DNA of 64,000 bases from Acetobacterium sp. (GTDB lineage Bacteria > Bacillota > Clostridia > Eubacteriales > Eubacteriaceae), in the NCBI RefSeq assembly GCF_030652775.1, contig NZ_JAUSPS010000070.1, positions 60,579 through 124,578 on the forward strand, in the 5' to 3' direction. How positions within the stretch are numbered: the stretch's first letter is position 1; each line of letters starts with the position of its first letter. Both the position numbers and the translations under genes were made by a program. Positions 28,671-38,167 of the stretch are shown piece by piece. Below the pieces are notes generated by a model. That model was not told the DNA's origin. It worked only from the letters and a program-made list of their open reading frames with translations, and searched no databases.

Positions 28671-29402
28671 TTATTCAGTCAAATTTTCATTTTCGATGGC
28701 ATTGATCTTTTTTTGTAGTTCAAGGGTCTGTTCAATCGTTTCTTCATCCAGATCATTAAAATCAATATAGTCACCAGTGACAATGTAGAAGACTGTTTCA
28801 AAAATATTAGTGGCATGATCGCCAATCCGTTCCAGATAACTGCCGACAAAAATGAACACTGAACCCTGATGGATATTTTTGGTATTATCGATCATATAGG
28901 CCAGACAGTCATGATGAATCTGAATATTCAACGCATCGATCTCGTCTTCCAGATCCACCACTTCTCTAAGGTGGGTGATATCTTCGTGAACAAAGGCTTG
29001 CATCGACAGCTTCAGCAAGGTTTGGGCCAGTTCACAAGCCCGGGGAATATCAACCAGTCGTTTCATATAAACAACATCTGACAATTCCAGCACCCGTTTA
29101 GAAATATTCACTGCCAGATCGGCAATCCGTTCCAGATTGGTAATAATCTTATAGGTTGAAGCCAATCGTCGCAGATCAGTGGCTACCGGACCCTGGGTGG
29201 CAATTACTTTACTGACAACCAGTTGCAGTTCAATTTCTTTGGCATCCACCAGATCATCCCGGTCAATCACCGAGCGCGCCAACTCATTGTCCTTGCTTTT
29301 TAAGGCTAAAACTGAATCTGACAGCATTTTCTCGGTCATGGCCGACATCAGTAAGATCTCATCTTTGATCATTCTTAGTTCTTCATTAAACTCTACTCGC
29401 AT
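28671..29402 (-). CDS. phoU: Phosphate transport regulator PhoU
   Basis: 243 residues forming two three-helix PhoU bundles. Both carry metal-binding motifs of the E/DxxxD type (DREDLVDAKE-like RDDLVDAKEIEL and VVDLEDEIDALN) and the helix NLERIADLAVNISKRV, repeated as YLERIGDHATNIFE. PhoU links the PstSCAB transporter to phosphate signalling and restrains Pho-regulon expression. Last gene of pstSCAB-phoU, starting 17 nt after pstB. Confidence 0.95.
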   Translation of the reverse strand: MRVEFNEELRMIKDEILLMSAMTEKMLSDSVLALKSKDNELARSVIDRDDLVDAKEIELQLVVSKVIATQGPVATDLRRLASTYKIITNLERIADLAVNISKRVLELSDVVYMKRLVDIPRACELAQTLLKLSMQAFVHEDITHLREVVDLEDEIDALNIQIHHDCLAYMIDNTKNIHQGSVFIFVGSYLERIGDHATNIFETVFYIVTGDYIDFNDLDEETIEQTLELQKKINAIENENLTE

Positions 29403-29419
29403 GGTTTATTTTCTCCTTA

Positions 29420-30178
29420 TCAACCGAAACGTCCTGTAATATAGTCCTCTGTCCTTTTATCAAGGGGGTTCGTGAAAATTATCGGCGTTTCATTAAATTC
29501 GATCACCTCACCCATCAGAAAGAAAGCCGTTCTATCAGATATTCTCCCGGCCTGTTGCATCGAATGGGTGACTATAATAATGGTATAGTCTTTTTTCAAG
29601 CTGGACATCAGATCTTCGATCTTTGCTGTCGCAATGGGATCTAGGGCCGAGGTTGGTTCATCCATTAAAATAACTTCCGGATTCATGGCAATGGTCCGGG
29701 CGATACAAAGCCGCTGCTGCTGACCACCGGACAGCCCCAGAGCCGATTTGTTCAGCCGATCTTTAACTTCATCCCAGAGTGCCGCCTTCACCAGGCTTTC
29801 TTTAACCAGGGTATCCAACTGGTTTTTATCCTTCATTCCCTGACATTTCGGGCCATAGGCAATGTTTTCATAAATGCTCATCGGAAAAGGATTGGGTTTC
29901 TGAAAAACCATCCCGACCCGGGTCCGCAAATTGATCACATCAATCGTCCCGTTGATGTCTTGTCCATCAAAAATGATTTCGCCGTTAATTTTTACCGAAT
30001 CAATGAGATCATTCATGCGATTGAGACAGCGCAGAAAGGTCGATTTCCCACAACCGGAGGGACCGATGAAAGCAGTGACTTCCTTTTCGCGAATTTCCAT
30101 ATTGATTGATTTAAGAGCTTGAAAATCGCCATAAAACAAATCCAGGTTTTTGGTGTTAAACTTTATATTTGCGTCCAT
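29420..30178 (-). CDS. pstB: Phosphate ABC transporter ATP-binding protein PstB
   Basis: 252 residues; the start at 30178 (MDANIKF) has GAGGAG upstream, and a codon 12 nt further up lies before that site. Walker [11 protein letters not shown]-loop [10 protein letters not shown], signature LSGGQQQRL, Walker [13 protein letters not shown] and the switch His in THSMQQ are all present. The [17 protein letters not shown] stretch is characteristic of PstB. It energises uptake of inorganic phosphate through PstC and PstA. Confidence 0.97.
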   Translation of the reverse strand: MDANIKFNTKNLDLFYGDFQALKSINMEIREKEVTAFIGPSGCGKSTFLRCLNRMNDLIDSVKINGEIIFDGQDINGTIDVINLRTRVGMVFQKPNPFPMSIYENIAYGPKCQGMKDKNQLDTLVKESLVKAALWDEVKDRLNKSALGLSGGQQQRLCIARTIAMNPEVILMDEPTSALDPIATAKIEDLMSSLKKDYTIIIVTHSMQQAGRISDRTAFFLMGEVIEFNETPIIFTNPLDKRTEDYITGRFG

Positions 30179-30186
30179 ATTACTCC

Positions 30187-31392
30187 TCATTTTTTATTAA
30201 AGACATCCAACTTGTCGGAAGTGATCCGGGACAAGATGTTCAGTACAATAACAATTACAATTATGACAATCCCAATAGCACAGGCCAATTCGATGTTACC
30301 TTCTTCTTTGGCCACATAATAGGCTTGTACCGTCAGGGTACTGCCAGGCGAAAAGAGGGTCCCGGGAATTTGTGCTACTGTTCCGGCGGTTAATAGTAAC
30401 GCCGCCGACTCCCCGACTACCCGGCCGATGCTGAGCAGCACTGCTGTGGCAATACCCGGTACCGCACAGGGCAGCACCACCTTGAAAATGGTTTGAAGCT
30501 TGGTAGCTCCAAGGGCCAGAGAACCTTCCCGAAATGCCATCGGCACTGTTTTGAGCGCTTCTTCGGTACTTCTGATGATGACCGGCAGTAGAATGATGGC
30601 CACGGTCAGGCTTCCCGAGATCAATGAAATTTGAAAGTTTAGAGCGACTACAAAGAAAGCCATCCCAAACAGACCAAAAATAATCGATGGTATGCCGGCC
30701 AGACACTCGGCGGCAAAGCGGATCGCATTCACCAATCTGCCGGGCTTGGCATATTCGGTCAGGTAAATCGCTCCAAAAATCCCCAAGGGTAATGCCACGA
30801 TAAGGGATAACAATACCATATATAGGGTGGTAATAATATTGGATTTAATCCCACCGCCAGGCTGAACTATTTTAATTTTGAGTTCCCCGGATTCATCAGC
30901 AATGGTTGTTGCCACTTCTTCCAGAGTCAACCCGGCAAAATCATTGCCGTTGATACTCTGCAAAATATAATCGCAACCAATCGTGATACTTTTACCAGTT
31001 GAATCTATCGCACTTTTTAAGGGCGAATCTTTTTCAATATAGGTAATGACGAACTGCTCCCGCTCGGTGCTGTGATTTTTATAGGCAACCTTAGCTATGG
31101 CGGCACCAATATTTTCCACATAAATGGGGCCTTCTATAGCGGTCTCATACCGTTTATCATAGGGATTCTTTCCATTTAAGGTTTCTTCGTCAATGTTTAG
31201 TGGTACATCGTTGGACTCGACAAAGGCATAGACTACCTTTTCGTTGTAATCCCGGGTTAAAAAATCCCAATTGACCAACCCGATCCCTTTAACAAAAATG
31301 AACCCGACAATAAAGAGCAATACACTTAAGGTGATGCCGGTGGCCAGATAAATAATACCTTTGACTAATACATCTTTTGCTTTTCTACCCAT
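30187..31392 (-). CDS. pstA: Phosphate ABC transporter permease PstA with PDZ-like insert
   Basis: 401 residues, about 110 longer than usual PstA (~280-300). TM1 (~12-34) is followed by an extracytoplasmic insert of about 140 residues (~45-185). Its second half ([29 protein letters not shown] ... TLEEVATTI ... KIVQPGG, broken here for length) looks like a PDZ domain. Five further helices carry the permease core, including the EAA-type loop [21 protein letters not shown]. The C terminus ends just before pstB. The insert faces outward and might interact with PstS or another surface protein. Confidence 0.93.
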   Translation of the reverse strand: MGRKAKDVLVKGIIYLATGITLSVLLFIVGFIFVKGIGLVNWDFLTRDYNEKVVYAFVESNDVPLNIDEETLNGKNPYDKRYETAIEGPIYVENIGAAIAKVAYKNHSTEREQFVITYIEKDSPLKSAIDSTGKSITIGCDYILQSINGNDFAGLTLEEVATTIADESGELKIKIVQPGGGIKSNIITTLYMVLLSLIVALPLGIFGAIYLTEYAKPGRLVNAIRFAAECLAGIPSIIFGLFGMAFFVVALNFQISLISGSLTVAIILLPVIIRSTEEALKTVPMAFREGSLALGATKLQTIFKVVLPCAVPGIATAVLLSIGRVVGESAALLLTAGTVAQIPGTLFSPGSTLTVQAYYVAKEEGNIELACAIGIVIIVIVIVLNILSRITSDKLDVFNKK

Positions 31393-32274
31393 CTAACTGC
31401 CTACCTTTGCCTTAACCAGTTTATTCACTGCCAGATTAATGATCATAATGAAGATAAATAACACCACCCCGGTCGAATACAAAAGTTCCTGATGGACACC
31501 CGAGGCATAACCCATTTCCAGGGCAATGTTAGTGGTTAGAGGACGGATCTGATCAAACAGACTGGTCGGAATACCGGCGATGGGGTTACCGCATACCAGC
31601 ATGACGGCCATGGTTTCACCGATAGCCCGGCCAATCCCCAGGATCACACCGGTCATAATGCCGGATCTGCCCGCTGGCAGAACAACCTTGAAGATGGTCT
31701 GTATTTTTGACGCTCCCAGTGCATAGGAACCTTCCCGATATTCTTTTGGTACCGCACTGATGGATGTTTCGGAAATGCTGACCACCGTTGGTAAAATCAT
31801 AATGGCCAGCACCATGATGGTCGCCAGCAGAGATTCCCCCTGTGCCATGGGTGAAATTTTCAGTACATAGGGAACGATGATTCCCAAACCAAAAACCCCA
31901 TACAAAACCGATGGAATCCCCGCCAGTAATTCCACCGCAAAGCGGATCATCTTACCGACCCGGGAGCCAGCCATTTCAGAAATATATACGGCGGTGAGAA
32001 TCGCTACCGGAACACCAATCAGAATTGCACCGAATGTTGCAAAAATGGATCCCACAATCATATAGAAGATCCCATACATATTTGAACCCGGTCGCCATTC
32101 TACGCCGGTTAAAAAATCCCAAAGCGGATAACTGTTGGATACAAATGGCTTAAGTCCATTGTAAAAAACGAAAACCGTAATCGCCAGAACGCTGATTACA
32201 GCTACGAAAGCACAGATTAAAAAAAAGCCTTCGATTATTGTTTCTTTTTGTTTCTTACGTTTAATTGCCTGCAA
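31393..32274 (-). CDS. pstC: Phosphate ABC transporter permease PstC
   Basis: 293 residues, six transmembrane helices, normal length. The EAA-type loop is [27 protein letters not shown], and the FAVELLAGIPSVLYGVFGL segment is typical of PstC/PstA. Abuts pstA with no gap. Separated from pstS by a hairpin, so it may be produced at a lower level than the binding protein. Confidence 0.96.
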   Translation of the reverse strand: MQAIKRKKQKETIIEGFFLICAFVAVISVLAITVFVFYNGLKPFVSNSYPLWDFLTGVEWRPGSNMYGIFYMIVGSIFATFGAILIGVPVAILTAVYISEMAGSRVGKMIRFAVELLAGIPSVLYGVFGLGIIVPYVLKISPMAQGESLLATIMVLAIMILPTVVSISETSISAVPKEYREGSYALGASKIQTIFKVVLPAGRSGIMTGVILGIGRAIGETMAVMLVCGNPIAGIPTSLFDQIRPLTTNIALEMGYASGVHQELLYSTGVVLFIFIMIINLAVNKLVKAKVGS

Positions 32275-32336
32275 AATAAACGCTCCTTTTCATACCCATG
32301 CTGGTCACATCTGTCATGGGATTATTTTAATGAAGA

Positions 32337-32358
32337 GAGACTCCTTTTCAGGAGTCTC
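32337..32358 (-). terminator. Intercistronic hairpin between pstS and pstC
   Basis: A perfect 9-bp stem (AGGAGTCTC with GAGACTCCT) and 4-nt loop lie about 13 nt after the pstS stop codon. There is no T-run on the minus strand, so it is more likely an mRNA-stabilising or partial attenuating hairpin that keeps pstS message high. Confidence 0.65.
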
Positions 32359-32370
32359 AGTTTTTTTGTA

Positions 32371-33210
32371 TTAAACTGCGATACCGCCGTGTTCTTCAAC
32401 AATAGCCTGTCCCTCGGTGCTCATCAGGAAGTCAAGAAATGCCAGGGTTGCATCGTCAACTTTCGATTTATCATACATTGCCAGGAAAGGTCTTGAAATT
32501 GCGTAGCTTTTATTCTTAACATTGTCTACTGACGCTTTAACGCTATTAACATCAACTGCTTTTACCGTTTTGTCGACAAAGGTTAAAGATACATAACCAA
32601 CAGCATTGGCATTTCCGGCTACAGTTGTCTGAACATTTCCGTTACCTTCTTTGATGGTAGCATCGGCTTTCAGTTTTTCAGCAAAACCAACTAATTCTTC
32701 AACCGCACTTCGGGTTCCAGAACCATCTTCACGAGAAACAACAACGATGGGTGCATCTGCTCCGCCAACTTCACTCCAGTTGGTAATTTCGCCCATGTAG
32801 ATTTTTCCAATTTGTTCTTTGGTCAGGTTTGTTACGGTGTTAGCTGGGTTGACAACAATAGCAATCCCATCATAAGCAAAGATCAGTTCAGTTAGGCTGC
32901 CTTTTTCTTCGGTTTTTAATTCTCGGGATGCACAGCCAAAGGAATAGGTACCAGCTGTAGCGCCTTTAATCCCATCAGATGAACCAGTTCCGCTGTAGGT
33001 GAACTTGGCTTCCGGGTTTAATGCGGTAAATTCTGAACCGGCCGCATCGATAATTTTCTGTACCGATGTGGAACCGCCGCCGTTAATTTCTCCTGAAATC
33101 GCTTCTTTAGATGTTGAAGTTGTTGTTCCTGAAGAACCGCATCCTGCGAGAGTCAGCACCGTTGCACCAACTAACAGTGATACTAAAACTTTTTTTAAAC
33201 TTTTTGACAT
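32371..33210 (-). CDS. pstS: Phosphate-binding lipoprotein PstS
   Basis: 279 residues. Lipoprotein signal peptide with lipobox LAGC (Cys24), then a Ser/Thr-rich linker. Binding-protein motifs are GGGSTSVQKI (phosphate-binding loop), YSGTGSSDGIK, and SREDGSGTRSAVEEL. It captures phosphate at the outer membrane face and hands it to PstC/PstA. AAAGGAG precedes the ATG. A Pho box lies about 85-110 nt upstream. Confidence 0.96.
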   Translation of the reverse strand: MSKSLKKVLVSLLVGATVLTLAGCGSSGTTTSTSKEAISGEINGGGSTSVQKIIDAAGSEFTALNPEAKFTYSGTGSSDGIKGATAGTYSFGCASRELKTEEKGSLTELIFAYDGIAIVVNPANTVTNLTKEQIGKIYMGEITNWSEVGGADAPIVVVSREDGSGTRSAVEELVGFAEKLKADATIKEGNGNVQTTVAGNANAVGYVSLTFVDKTVKAVDVNSVKASVDNVKNKSYAISRPFLAMYDKSKVDDATLAFLDFLMSTEGQAIVEEHGGIAV

Positions 33211-33292
33211 TTTTTTCTCCTTTAAATTTCCTTTATTTTCGTTGTTTGCATGGTTATCTTATCAAATAAAAAACCATAAAAGGTTTTGAGGA

Positions 33293-33320
33293 GGTAAAGA
33301 GATTGTTAACACTCTGTTAA
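33293..33320 (-). promoter_or_regulatory. Pho box upstream of pstS
   Basis: Read on the minus strand there are three direct repeats, TTAACA-N5-TTAACA-N5-TTTACC, with exact 11-nt periodicity (33315-33320, 33304-33309, 33293-33298). This matches the Bacillus-type PhoP binding pattern of TTAACA-like repeats and predicts induction under phosphate limitation. The matching -10 hexamer is not obvious. Confidence 0.72.
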
Positions 33321-33365
33321 ATAGATGATATTTAGATTCGTGTTTTCAAAATACGGCTTTAAATA

Positions 33366-33404
33366 AAAAAAAGCATTCTGAATCAATCAGCCTGCTTTTT
33401 TTAA
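33366..33404 (-). terminator. Terminator of the HD hydrolase gene
   Basis: Stem AAAAAAGCA...TGCTTTTTT with an inner CTGA/TCAG helix; located downstream of the minus-strand gene ending at 33458. Confidence 0.7.
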
Positions 33405-33457
33405 AATAACATATTTTATCTTCATTGATATAGGATCAAATAAAATCAGTCAGAATT

Positions 33458-34000
33458 TCAGTCAAAAATTTCTTTAATCAATATTTTGAGTTCCTGATAC
33501 ATCCCCAAATCCTCCAGGGGTGCCAATGCATCCAGAACGCCTTTGTAATACCAGGCCTGTTTTTCCTTACCTCTGACAAAAATATCCCAGACATCTTCAC
33601 CGATTCTGGCATAGTCTGCTTTGACACTTCTCAGGTTGGCCAGTTTATCGGCACAGGCCAGCATCTGCATGTCCCGAGTTGCTCGACTCTTGAGAAAATC
33701 GATGGTATTCTGCTTGCGTTTTTCCCAGGGTAACAGTTTGTTTTCAGAATCGGAGGCCACCAGATCGGCCACCACTTCGCCAAATTCCTGGCGAATACTC
33801 TCCAGGCTGGTATCCGTATCTTCCACCGTATCGTGGAGCAATCCGGCACAGATCAGGGCTTCGTTTTTGTCCGGATCCACCGCCTCACCGAGAATTTTGG
33901 CGACCTCAAAGGGGTGAGTAATGTAGGGAACTTGAGAGCCCTTCCGGACATGGCCTTCATGAGCTTTGGCAGAAAATTCAATTGCTTTTGAAATTGACAT
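33458..34000 (-). CDS. HD-domain (p)ppGpp hydrolase-like protein
   Basis: 180 residues; start at 34000 (MSISKAIEF) after GGAGGG, better than a codon 27 nt upstream. Motifs of the RelA/SpoT hydrolase type: AHEGHVRKGSQVPYITHPFEVA, HDTVEDT (the HD metal pair) and a later D in CADKLANLRS. Small stand-alone proteins of this class resemble Mesh1-type alarmone hydrolases; the real substrate may be ppGpp, NADPH or another nucleotide. No synthetase domain. Confidence 0.87.
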   Translation of the reverse strand: MSISKAIEFSAKAHEGHVRKGSQVPYITHPFEVAKILGEAVDPDKNEALICAGLLHDTVEDTDTSLESIRQEFGEVVADLVASDSENKLLPWEKRKQNTIDFLKSRATRDMQMLACADKLANLRSVKADYARIGEDVWDIFVRGKEKQAWYYKGVLDALAPLEDLGMYQELKILIKEIFD

Positions 34001-34055
34001 AGACCCTCCGTGATTTTTAAATCTCAACTAAATAATTACGACAAACCAAAAGTAA

Positions 34056-34604
34056 TCAACACTTATTTAAAATCTTATTATAAACCACCTGCATATGTGG
34101 TTCGGTGACATATTTTGCCAGTTCATTGATGGCGATCCATTTAACTCCACTATTTTCATCCGGCTTTATCGTCAATGATTCGTCCTCGGAAGCCGAAAGT
34201 AAATAAGCCACTGACAAATGCAAATGAGCCGAAACCGGAAGATTATTTTTGACATGACCAAAAACCGGTAAAATGTCCAGTGAAATAATTTTGTCCACTG
34301 CCGCTGTTACCTGTTTTAATCCGGTTTCTTCTTTAGCTTCCCGGATCGCCACCTGCAACAGATCCGCTTCACCATCGGCATGCCCCCCGGTCCAGGACCA
34401 AGATTGATAAATATTATGGTAAATCATTAACAGTTTATCCCGTTCGGGATTAAAAATCAAGGCTGAGCTGGTCAGATGGGCAATTTTATTTTCCCGCAGC
34501 AATACATCGGGATTATTTTTGATGAATCGTAAAAAAGTCTGCTGATCGGCCTGTTCCTGGGCTGATCTGGGTTTAAACTCGGTGATGGCGGTTAAATAGT
34601 CCAT
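34056..34604 (-). CDS. Nudix hydrolase
   Basis: 182 residues. The ATG at 34604 follows GTGAGG with 5-nt spacing; a GTG two codons upstream is too close to it. The Nudix box is complete (GGHADGEADLLQVAIREA followed by KEETGL), so it should hydrolyse a nucleoside diphosphate linked to X. The surrounding HxSxSWxWTGG pattern (YQSWSWTGGHADG) groups it with uncharacterised household Nudix proteins. Its neighbour is an alarmone-type hydrolase. Confidence 0.9.
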   Translation of the reverse strand: MDYLTAITEFKPRSAQEQADQQTFLRFIKNNPDVLLRENKIAHLTSSALIFNPERDKLLMIYHNIYQSWSWTGGHADGEADLLQVAIREAKEETGLKQVTAAVDKIISLDILPVFGHVKNNLPVSAHLHLSVAYLLSASEDESLTIKPDENSGVKWIAINELAKYVTEPHMQVVYNKILNKC

Positions 34605-34654
34605 GGGCACCTCACTATAATCATCTTAACGTTAAGCACTTAGATTAAATTTAA

Positions 34655-36145
34655 TTAGTAAAATCGACGAATCGGCTTCTTCCGGGCAACGGTAACCGGC
34701 TTATCTTCAGCCAGGGTTACCTTTCTTGGCCGCCCCTTAATGTTCCGGGTTTGCAGCTCTTTTAACACCTGCGGTCCTTTGTTATTCAGGATTTCCACAA
34801 AGGTGGAGACATCCAGGATGGTGATCACACCGATATCAGCGGCGGTCATACCCTCCAGATTACACAGGGTACCGACAATATCCACTGGCCGCATTTTGGT
34901 TTTTTTGCCGGCATTGATATGAATCTTGGTGATTTCCCGGGTCAGATCATGGGCTTTGTCCAGCTTTTCCTCCGGTTTCTCCTGCATCTTTTCCATAAAG
35001 GCCGATTTTAGAGAATGAACCGTGGACAGAGTAGGACATTCTTTTTCAATAATTTCTTTGTCGGTATAATTCTCAATATCCCGGAATAAGCGGCCTTCTT
35101 TTGCCGAAACCAGGGTAATCGCTTTGCCACTGGTACCCCGACGACCCGTCCGACCGATGCGATGGACATAGGTTTCCTTTTCCCAGGGTACATCAAAATT
35201 AATGACCAGCGAAATCTCATGTACATCAATCCCCCGAGCCGCCACATCGGTGGCAATCAGATAGCGGAAGGCGCCCTTTTTAAACCGCTGCATAACCAGG
35301 GTGCGATCATCCTGTTCCATCCCGCCGTGAATCCTTTCACAGGCCTTATTATCCTTGCCTAAAAGATTGTATATGGCATTGACCCGTTCTTGAGTGTTGC
35401 AGAAAATAATGCAGCTGTCGGGGTTTTCCACCACCAGCACATCCTTTAACACATCCAATTTATCGTCATTTCCCGTTTTATAAACAAATTGCTCAATCGC
35501 ATCGGTTCGTTTGGCTTCGGCCTCAATCTCAATGATCTGAGGATCCTTCATATATTTTTTCGACAAGCGCTGAATTTCATTTTCAAGCGTTGCGGAAAAC
35601 AACATGGTCACCCGATCTTTTGGCATTTCATTGATGATTTCCTCAACCTGATCGATAAAACCCATATTCAACATCTCATCGGCTTCGTCGATGACCAGAT
35701 AACGGATCTCATCGGTGATAAAGGTTCCCCGTTCAATATGATCCATGACCCGGCCTGGGGTTCCGACCACCACATGGGTTTTCTGTTTCAGCTCTTTTTC
35801 CTGCCGGCGAATCGGGGATTTCCCATAAAGCGCTGACACCTTCACGCGCTTAAATCGACCGATGTTAAAAATATCTTCATGAACCTGTAGCGCCAGTTCC
35901 CGGGTCGGGGTCAGCACCAGGGCCTGGGGTTTGTTTTCTTCCCAGTCCAGAAGCTCACAGATTGGAATGCCAAAGGCGGCAGTTTTGCCACTACCGGTTT
36001 GGGCCTTGCAGAGAATATCTTTTTTCTCCAAAGCAACGGGAATCACGGCTTCCTGAACCTTGGTAGGGTTTTCAAAATTTAGTTTTTCGATGGCTTTTAG
36101 GAGCTCATCACTAAGTTGGTACTGGTTAAACTTTTTACTTATCAC
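34655..36145 (-). CDS. DEAD-box RNA helicase with DbpA-like RNA-binding domain
   Basis: 496 residues. Q motif (FENPTKVQEAVIP), motif I AQTGSGKT, Ia PTRELA, DEAD in VIDEADEML, SAT in LFSATLE, and helicase C motifs (ATDVAARGID, HRIGRTGR). Residues ~410-480 form a DbpA-type RNA-binding domain (MRPVDIVGTLCNLEGMTAADIG and later ILDVSTFVEI). DbpA/YxiN proteins act on 23S rRNA during ribosome assembly; this one probably does too, or works generally in RNA remodelling and cold adaptation. Confidence 0.93.
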   Translation of the reverse strand: MISKKFNQYQLSDELLKAIEKLNFENPTKVQEAVIPVALEKKDILCKAQTGSGKTAAFGIPICELLDWEENKPQALVLTPTRELALQVHEDIFNIGRFKRVKVSALYGKSPIRRQEKELKQKTHVVVGTPGRVMDHIERGTFITDEIRYLVIDEADEMLNMGFIDQVEEIINEMPKDRVTMLFSATLENEIQRLSKKYMKDPQIIEIEAEAKRTDAIEQFVYKTGNDDKLDVLKDVLVVENPDSCIIFCNTQERVNAIYNLLGKDNKACERIHGGMEQDDRTLVMQRFKKGAFRYLIATDVAARGIDVHEISLVINFDVPWEKETYVHRIGRTGRRGTSGKAITLVSAKEGRLFRDIENYTDKEIIEKECPTLSTVHSLKSAFMEKMQEKPEEKLDKAHDLTREITKIHINAGKKTKMRPVDIVGTLCNLEGMTAADIGVITILDVSTFVEILNNKGPQVLKELQTRNIKGRPRKVTLAEDKPVTVARKKPIRRFY

Positions 36146-36195
36146 GTTTTTCTGCTTTCTATTTTTATTATAAACTTATTCGAATCCATTTAAAA

Positions 36196-36231
36196 AGCCG
36201 TATCCACTGGGAATTCTCAGAAGATACAGCT
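36196..36231 (-). terminator. Terminator of glmS
   Basis: On the minus strand AGCTGTATC pairs with GATACGGCT (one wobble) and is followed by TTTTT; about 90 nt after the glmS stop codon. Confidence 0.7.
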
Positions 36232-36321
36232 ACTTTATCACTTGACATTTTATTATAATCTAGATTTGGCAAATATGCAAGGTTTATTTCTAGAGCTGAG
36301 ATGATAAAAACGCCCGATTAC

Positions 36322-38145
36322 TTACTCCACCGTCACACTTTTGGCCAGATTTTTGGGCTTATCGACATCACAGCCTCTGGCAACGGCCAGATAATAGGCC
36401 AATAGCTGCAGATAAACGATGGTGGGAATGGCGGTGATATCATCGTCCATCTCCGGAATCACCCACACCTCATCCACCTCCGAGGCAATATCTTCGTGCC
36501 CTTCCTGAACAATTGCCAATACGTGGGCGCCTCTGGCCTTCACTTCTTTGATATTGCTGAGCATTTTTTCGAACACATTTTCCTGCGTACAGACGGCCAC
36601 TACAATTGTGCCCTCTTCGATCAGGGCGATCGGGCCGTGCTTCAGTTCCCCGGCTGCATAGGCCTCGGAATGAATATAGGAAATCTCCTTGAGTTTCAGC
36701 GAACCTTCCATACTGGTATACAAGTCCACGCCTCTGCCCATGTAAAAGAGATCATATATTTTATAGTTCTTATCGGCAAACGCTTTAATCACGTCTTGGG
36801 TTTCCAGCGCTTTTTCGATGAGTCCCGGGGTCATCATCAGTCCGTGACAAATCCGGGCGGCATCTTCTTTCTCCATTTTCCCGTTGAGATTTCCCAAAAA
36901 TGAGGCCAACAGCATCATACAACCCACCTGGGTGACATAAGCCTTGGTCGAAGCCACAGCGATTTCCGGTCCGGCATTGGTATAAATAACATCATCGGCT
37001 TCGCGGGCGATGGAACTGCCCACCACATTGGTAACTGCCAAAACCCAGGCGCCCCGTTCTTTGGCCAACCGAATTGCGGCCAGGGTATCGGCGGTTTCGC
37101 CGGATTGGCTAATAACAATCAGCAACGTGTTTTCATCAACGATAGGGTTTTTATAGCGATACTCAGAAGCCGCTTCAGTTTCGACGCTGATTCGGGCAAA
37201 TTTCTCAAAATAATATTTACCCACCATCCCCGCATGATAAGCGGTTCCGCAGGCCACAATCTGAATCCGGTTAATGTTCTTCATCATCTTTGCATCCAGC
37301 TTCAGCCCGGTAAAGGAGGCGCCATTGTCACAACAGCGACCCATTAAAGTTTCCATCATCGCTTTGGGCTGTTCTACCATTTCTTTCATCATAAAATGAT
37401 CATAGCCACCTTTTTCGGCATCCCCGGGATCCCAATCGACGACAAAGATTTCTTTTTCGATGCTGTTGCCAGCACTGTCCAGGACTTGAATTGTGTCAGC
37501 TGTCAGCACCGCCATTTCGCCGTTATCCAGCAGATAAACTTCCCGGGTATAATTTAAAATCGCCGGAATATCCGAAGCAATAAAATTCTCCCCGTCGCCC
37601 AGCCCGACAATCAGCGGACTGTCTTTACGGACAGCCACAATTTTATCTGGTTCATTGGCACAAAGCACGGCCAGGGCATAGGAACCCTTCATCCGTTTCA
37701 GGGCGATTTCAATGGTTTGAACCAGATCGCCGGTATAAAGTTCATTCAGCAGATGGGCGATCACTTCGGTATCGGTATCCGAAATAAAGACATGGCCTAG
37801 CGCCTGCAGCTCATCTTTCAAAGTCATATAGTTTTCGATGATGCCATTATGAACCACCGAGATCTCTTTATTGACACTGGAATGGGGATGAGCATTGGCA
37901 TCGGAAGGAACCCCATGGGTTGCCCAGCGAGTGTGACCGATCCCGACCTGGCCAGAAAGGGGGTTTTTTGCCAGCACATCTTCCAGATTTTTAAGCCGTC
38001 CCTTTTTCTTTTCCACCCGGATCACTTCATTCTCCAAGGTCGCAATTCCAGCCGAGTCATAACCCCGGTACTCCAATCGGGAAAGACCGTTAATTAAAAC
38101 GTCCTGAGCCTGTTTATTTCCGATATAACCTACAATTCCACACAT
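36322..38145 (-). CDS. glmS: Glutamine-fructose-6-phosphate aminotransferase GlmS
   Basis: 607 residues, full length. Cys2 is the N-terminal nucleophile (MCGIVGYIG) of the glutaminase domain (1-~240). Two SIS domains follow (CGTAYHAG, SQSGETADT, and STKAYVTQ), and the end LAKSVTVE is canonical. It converts fructose-6-phosphate and glutamine to glucosamine-6-phosphate, the entry to UDP-GlcNAc and peptidoglycan. It is downstream of glmM, mnmA and the MurT/GatD-like pair on the same strand. The leader contains a glmS ribozyme, so expression is switched off by glucosamine-6-phosphate. Confidence 0.98.
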   Translation of the reverse strand: MCGIVGYIGNKQAQDVLINGLSRLEYRGYDSAGIATLENEVIRVEKKKGRLKNLEDVLAKNPLSGQVGIGHTRWATHGVPSDANAHPHSSVNKEISVVHNGIIENYMTLKDELQALGHVFISDTDTEVIAHLLNELYTGDLVQTIEIALKRMKGSYALAVLCANEPDKIVAVRKDSPLIVGLGDGENFIASDIPAILNYTREVYLLDNGEMAVLTADTIQVLDSAGNSIEKEIFVVDWDPGDAEKGGYDHFMMKEMVEQPKAMMETLMGRCCDNGASFTGLKLDAKMMKNINRIQIVACGTAYHAGMVGKYYFEKFARISVETEAASEYRYKNPIVDENTLLIVISQSGETADTLAAIRLAKERGAWVLAVTNVVGSSIAREADDVIYTNAGPEIAVASTKAYVTQVGCMMLLASFLGNLNGKMEKEDAARICHGLMMTPGLIEKALETQDVIKAFADKNYKIYDLFYMGRGVDLYTSMEGSLKLKEISYIHSEAYAAGELKHGPIALIEEGTIVVAVCTQENVFEKMLSNIKEVKARGAHVLAIVQEGHEDIASEVDEVWVIPEMDDDITAIPTIVYLQLLAYYLAVARGCDVDKPKNLAKSVTVE

Positions 38146-38167
38146 TTTTTCACCTGTTTTTCTTTTT

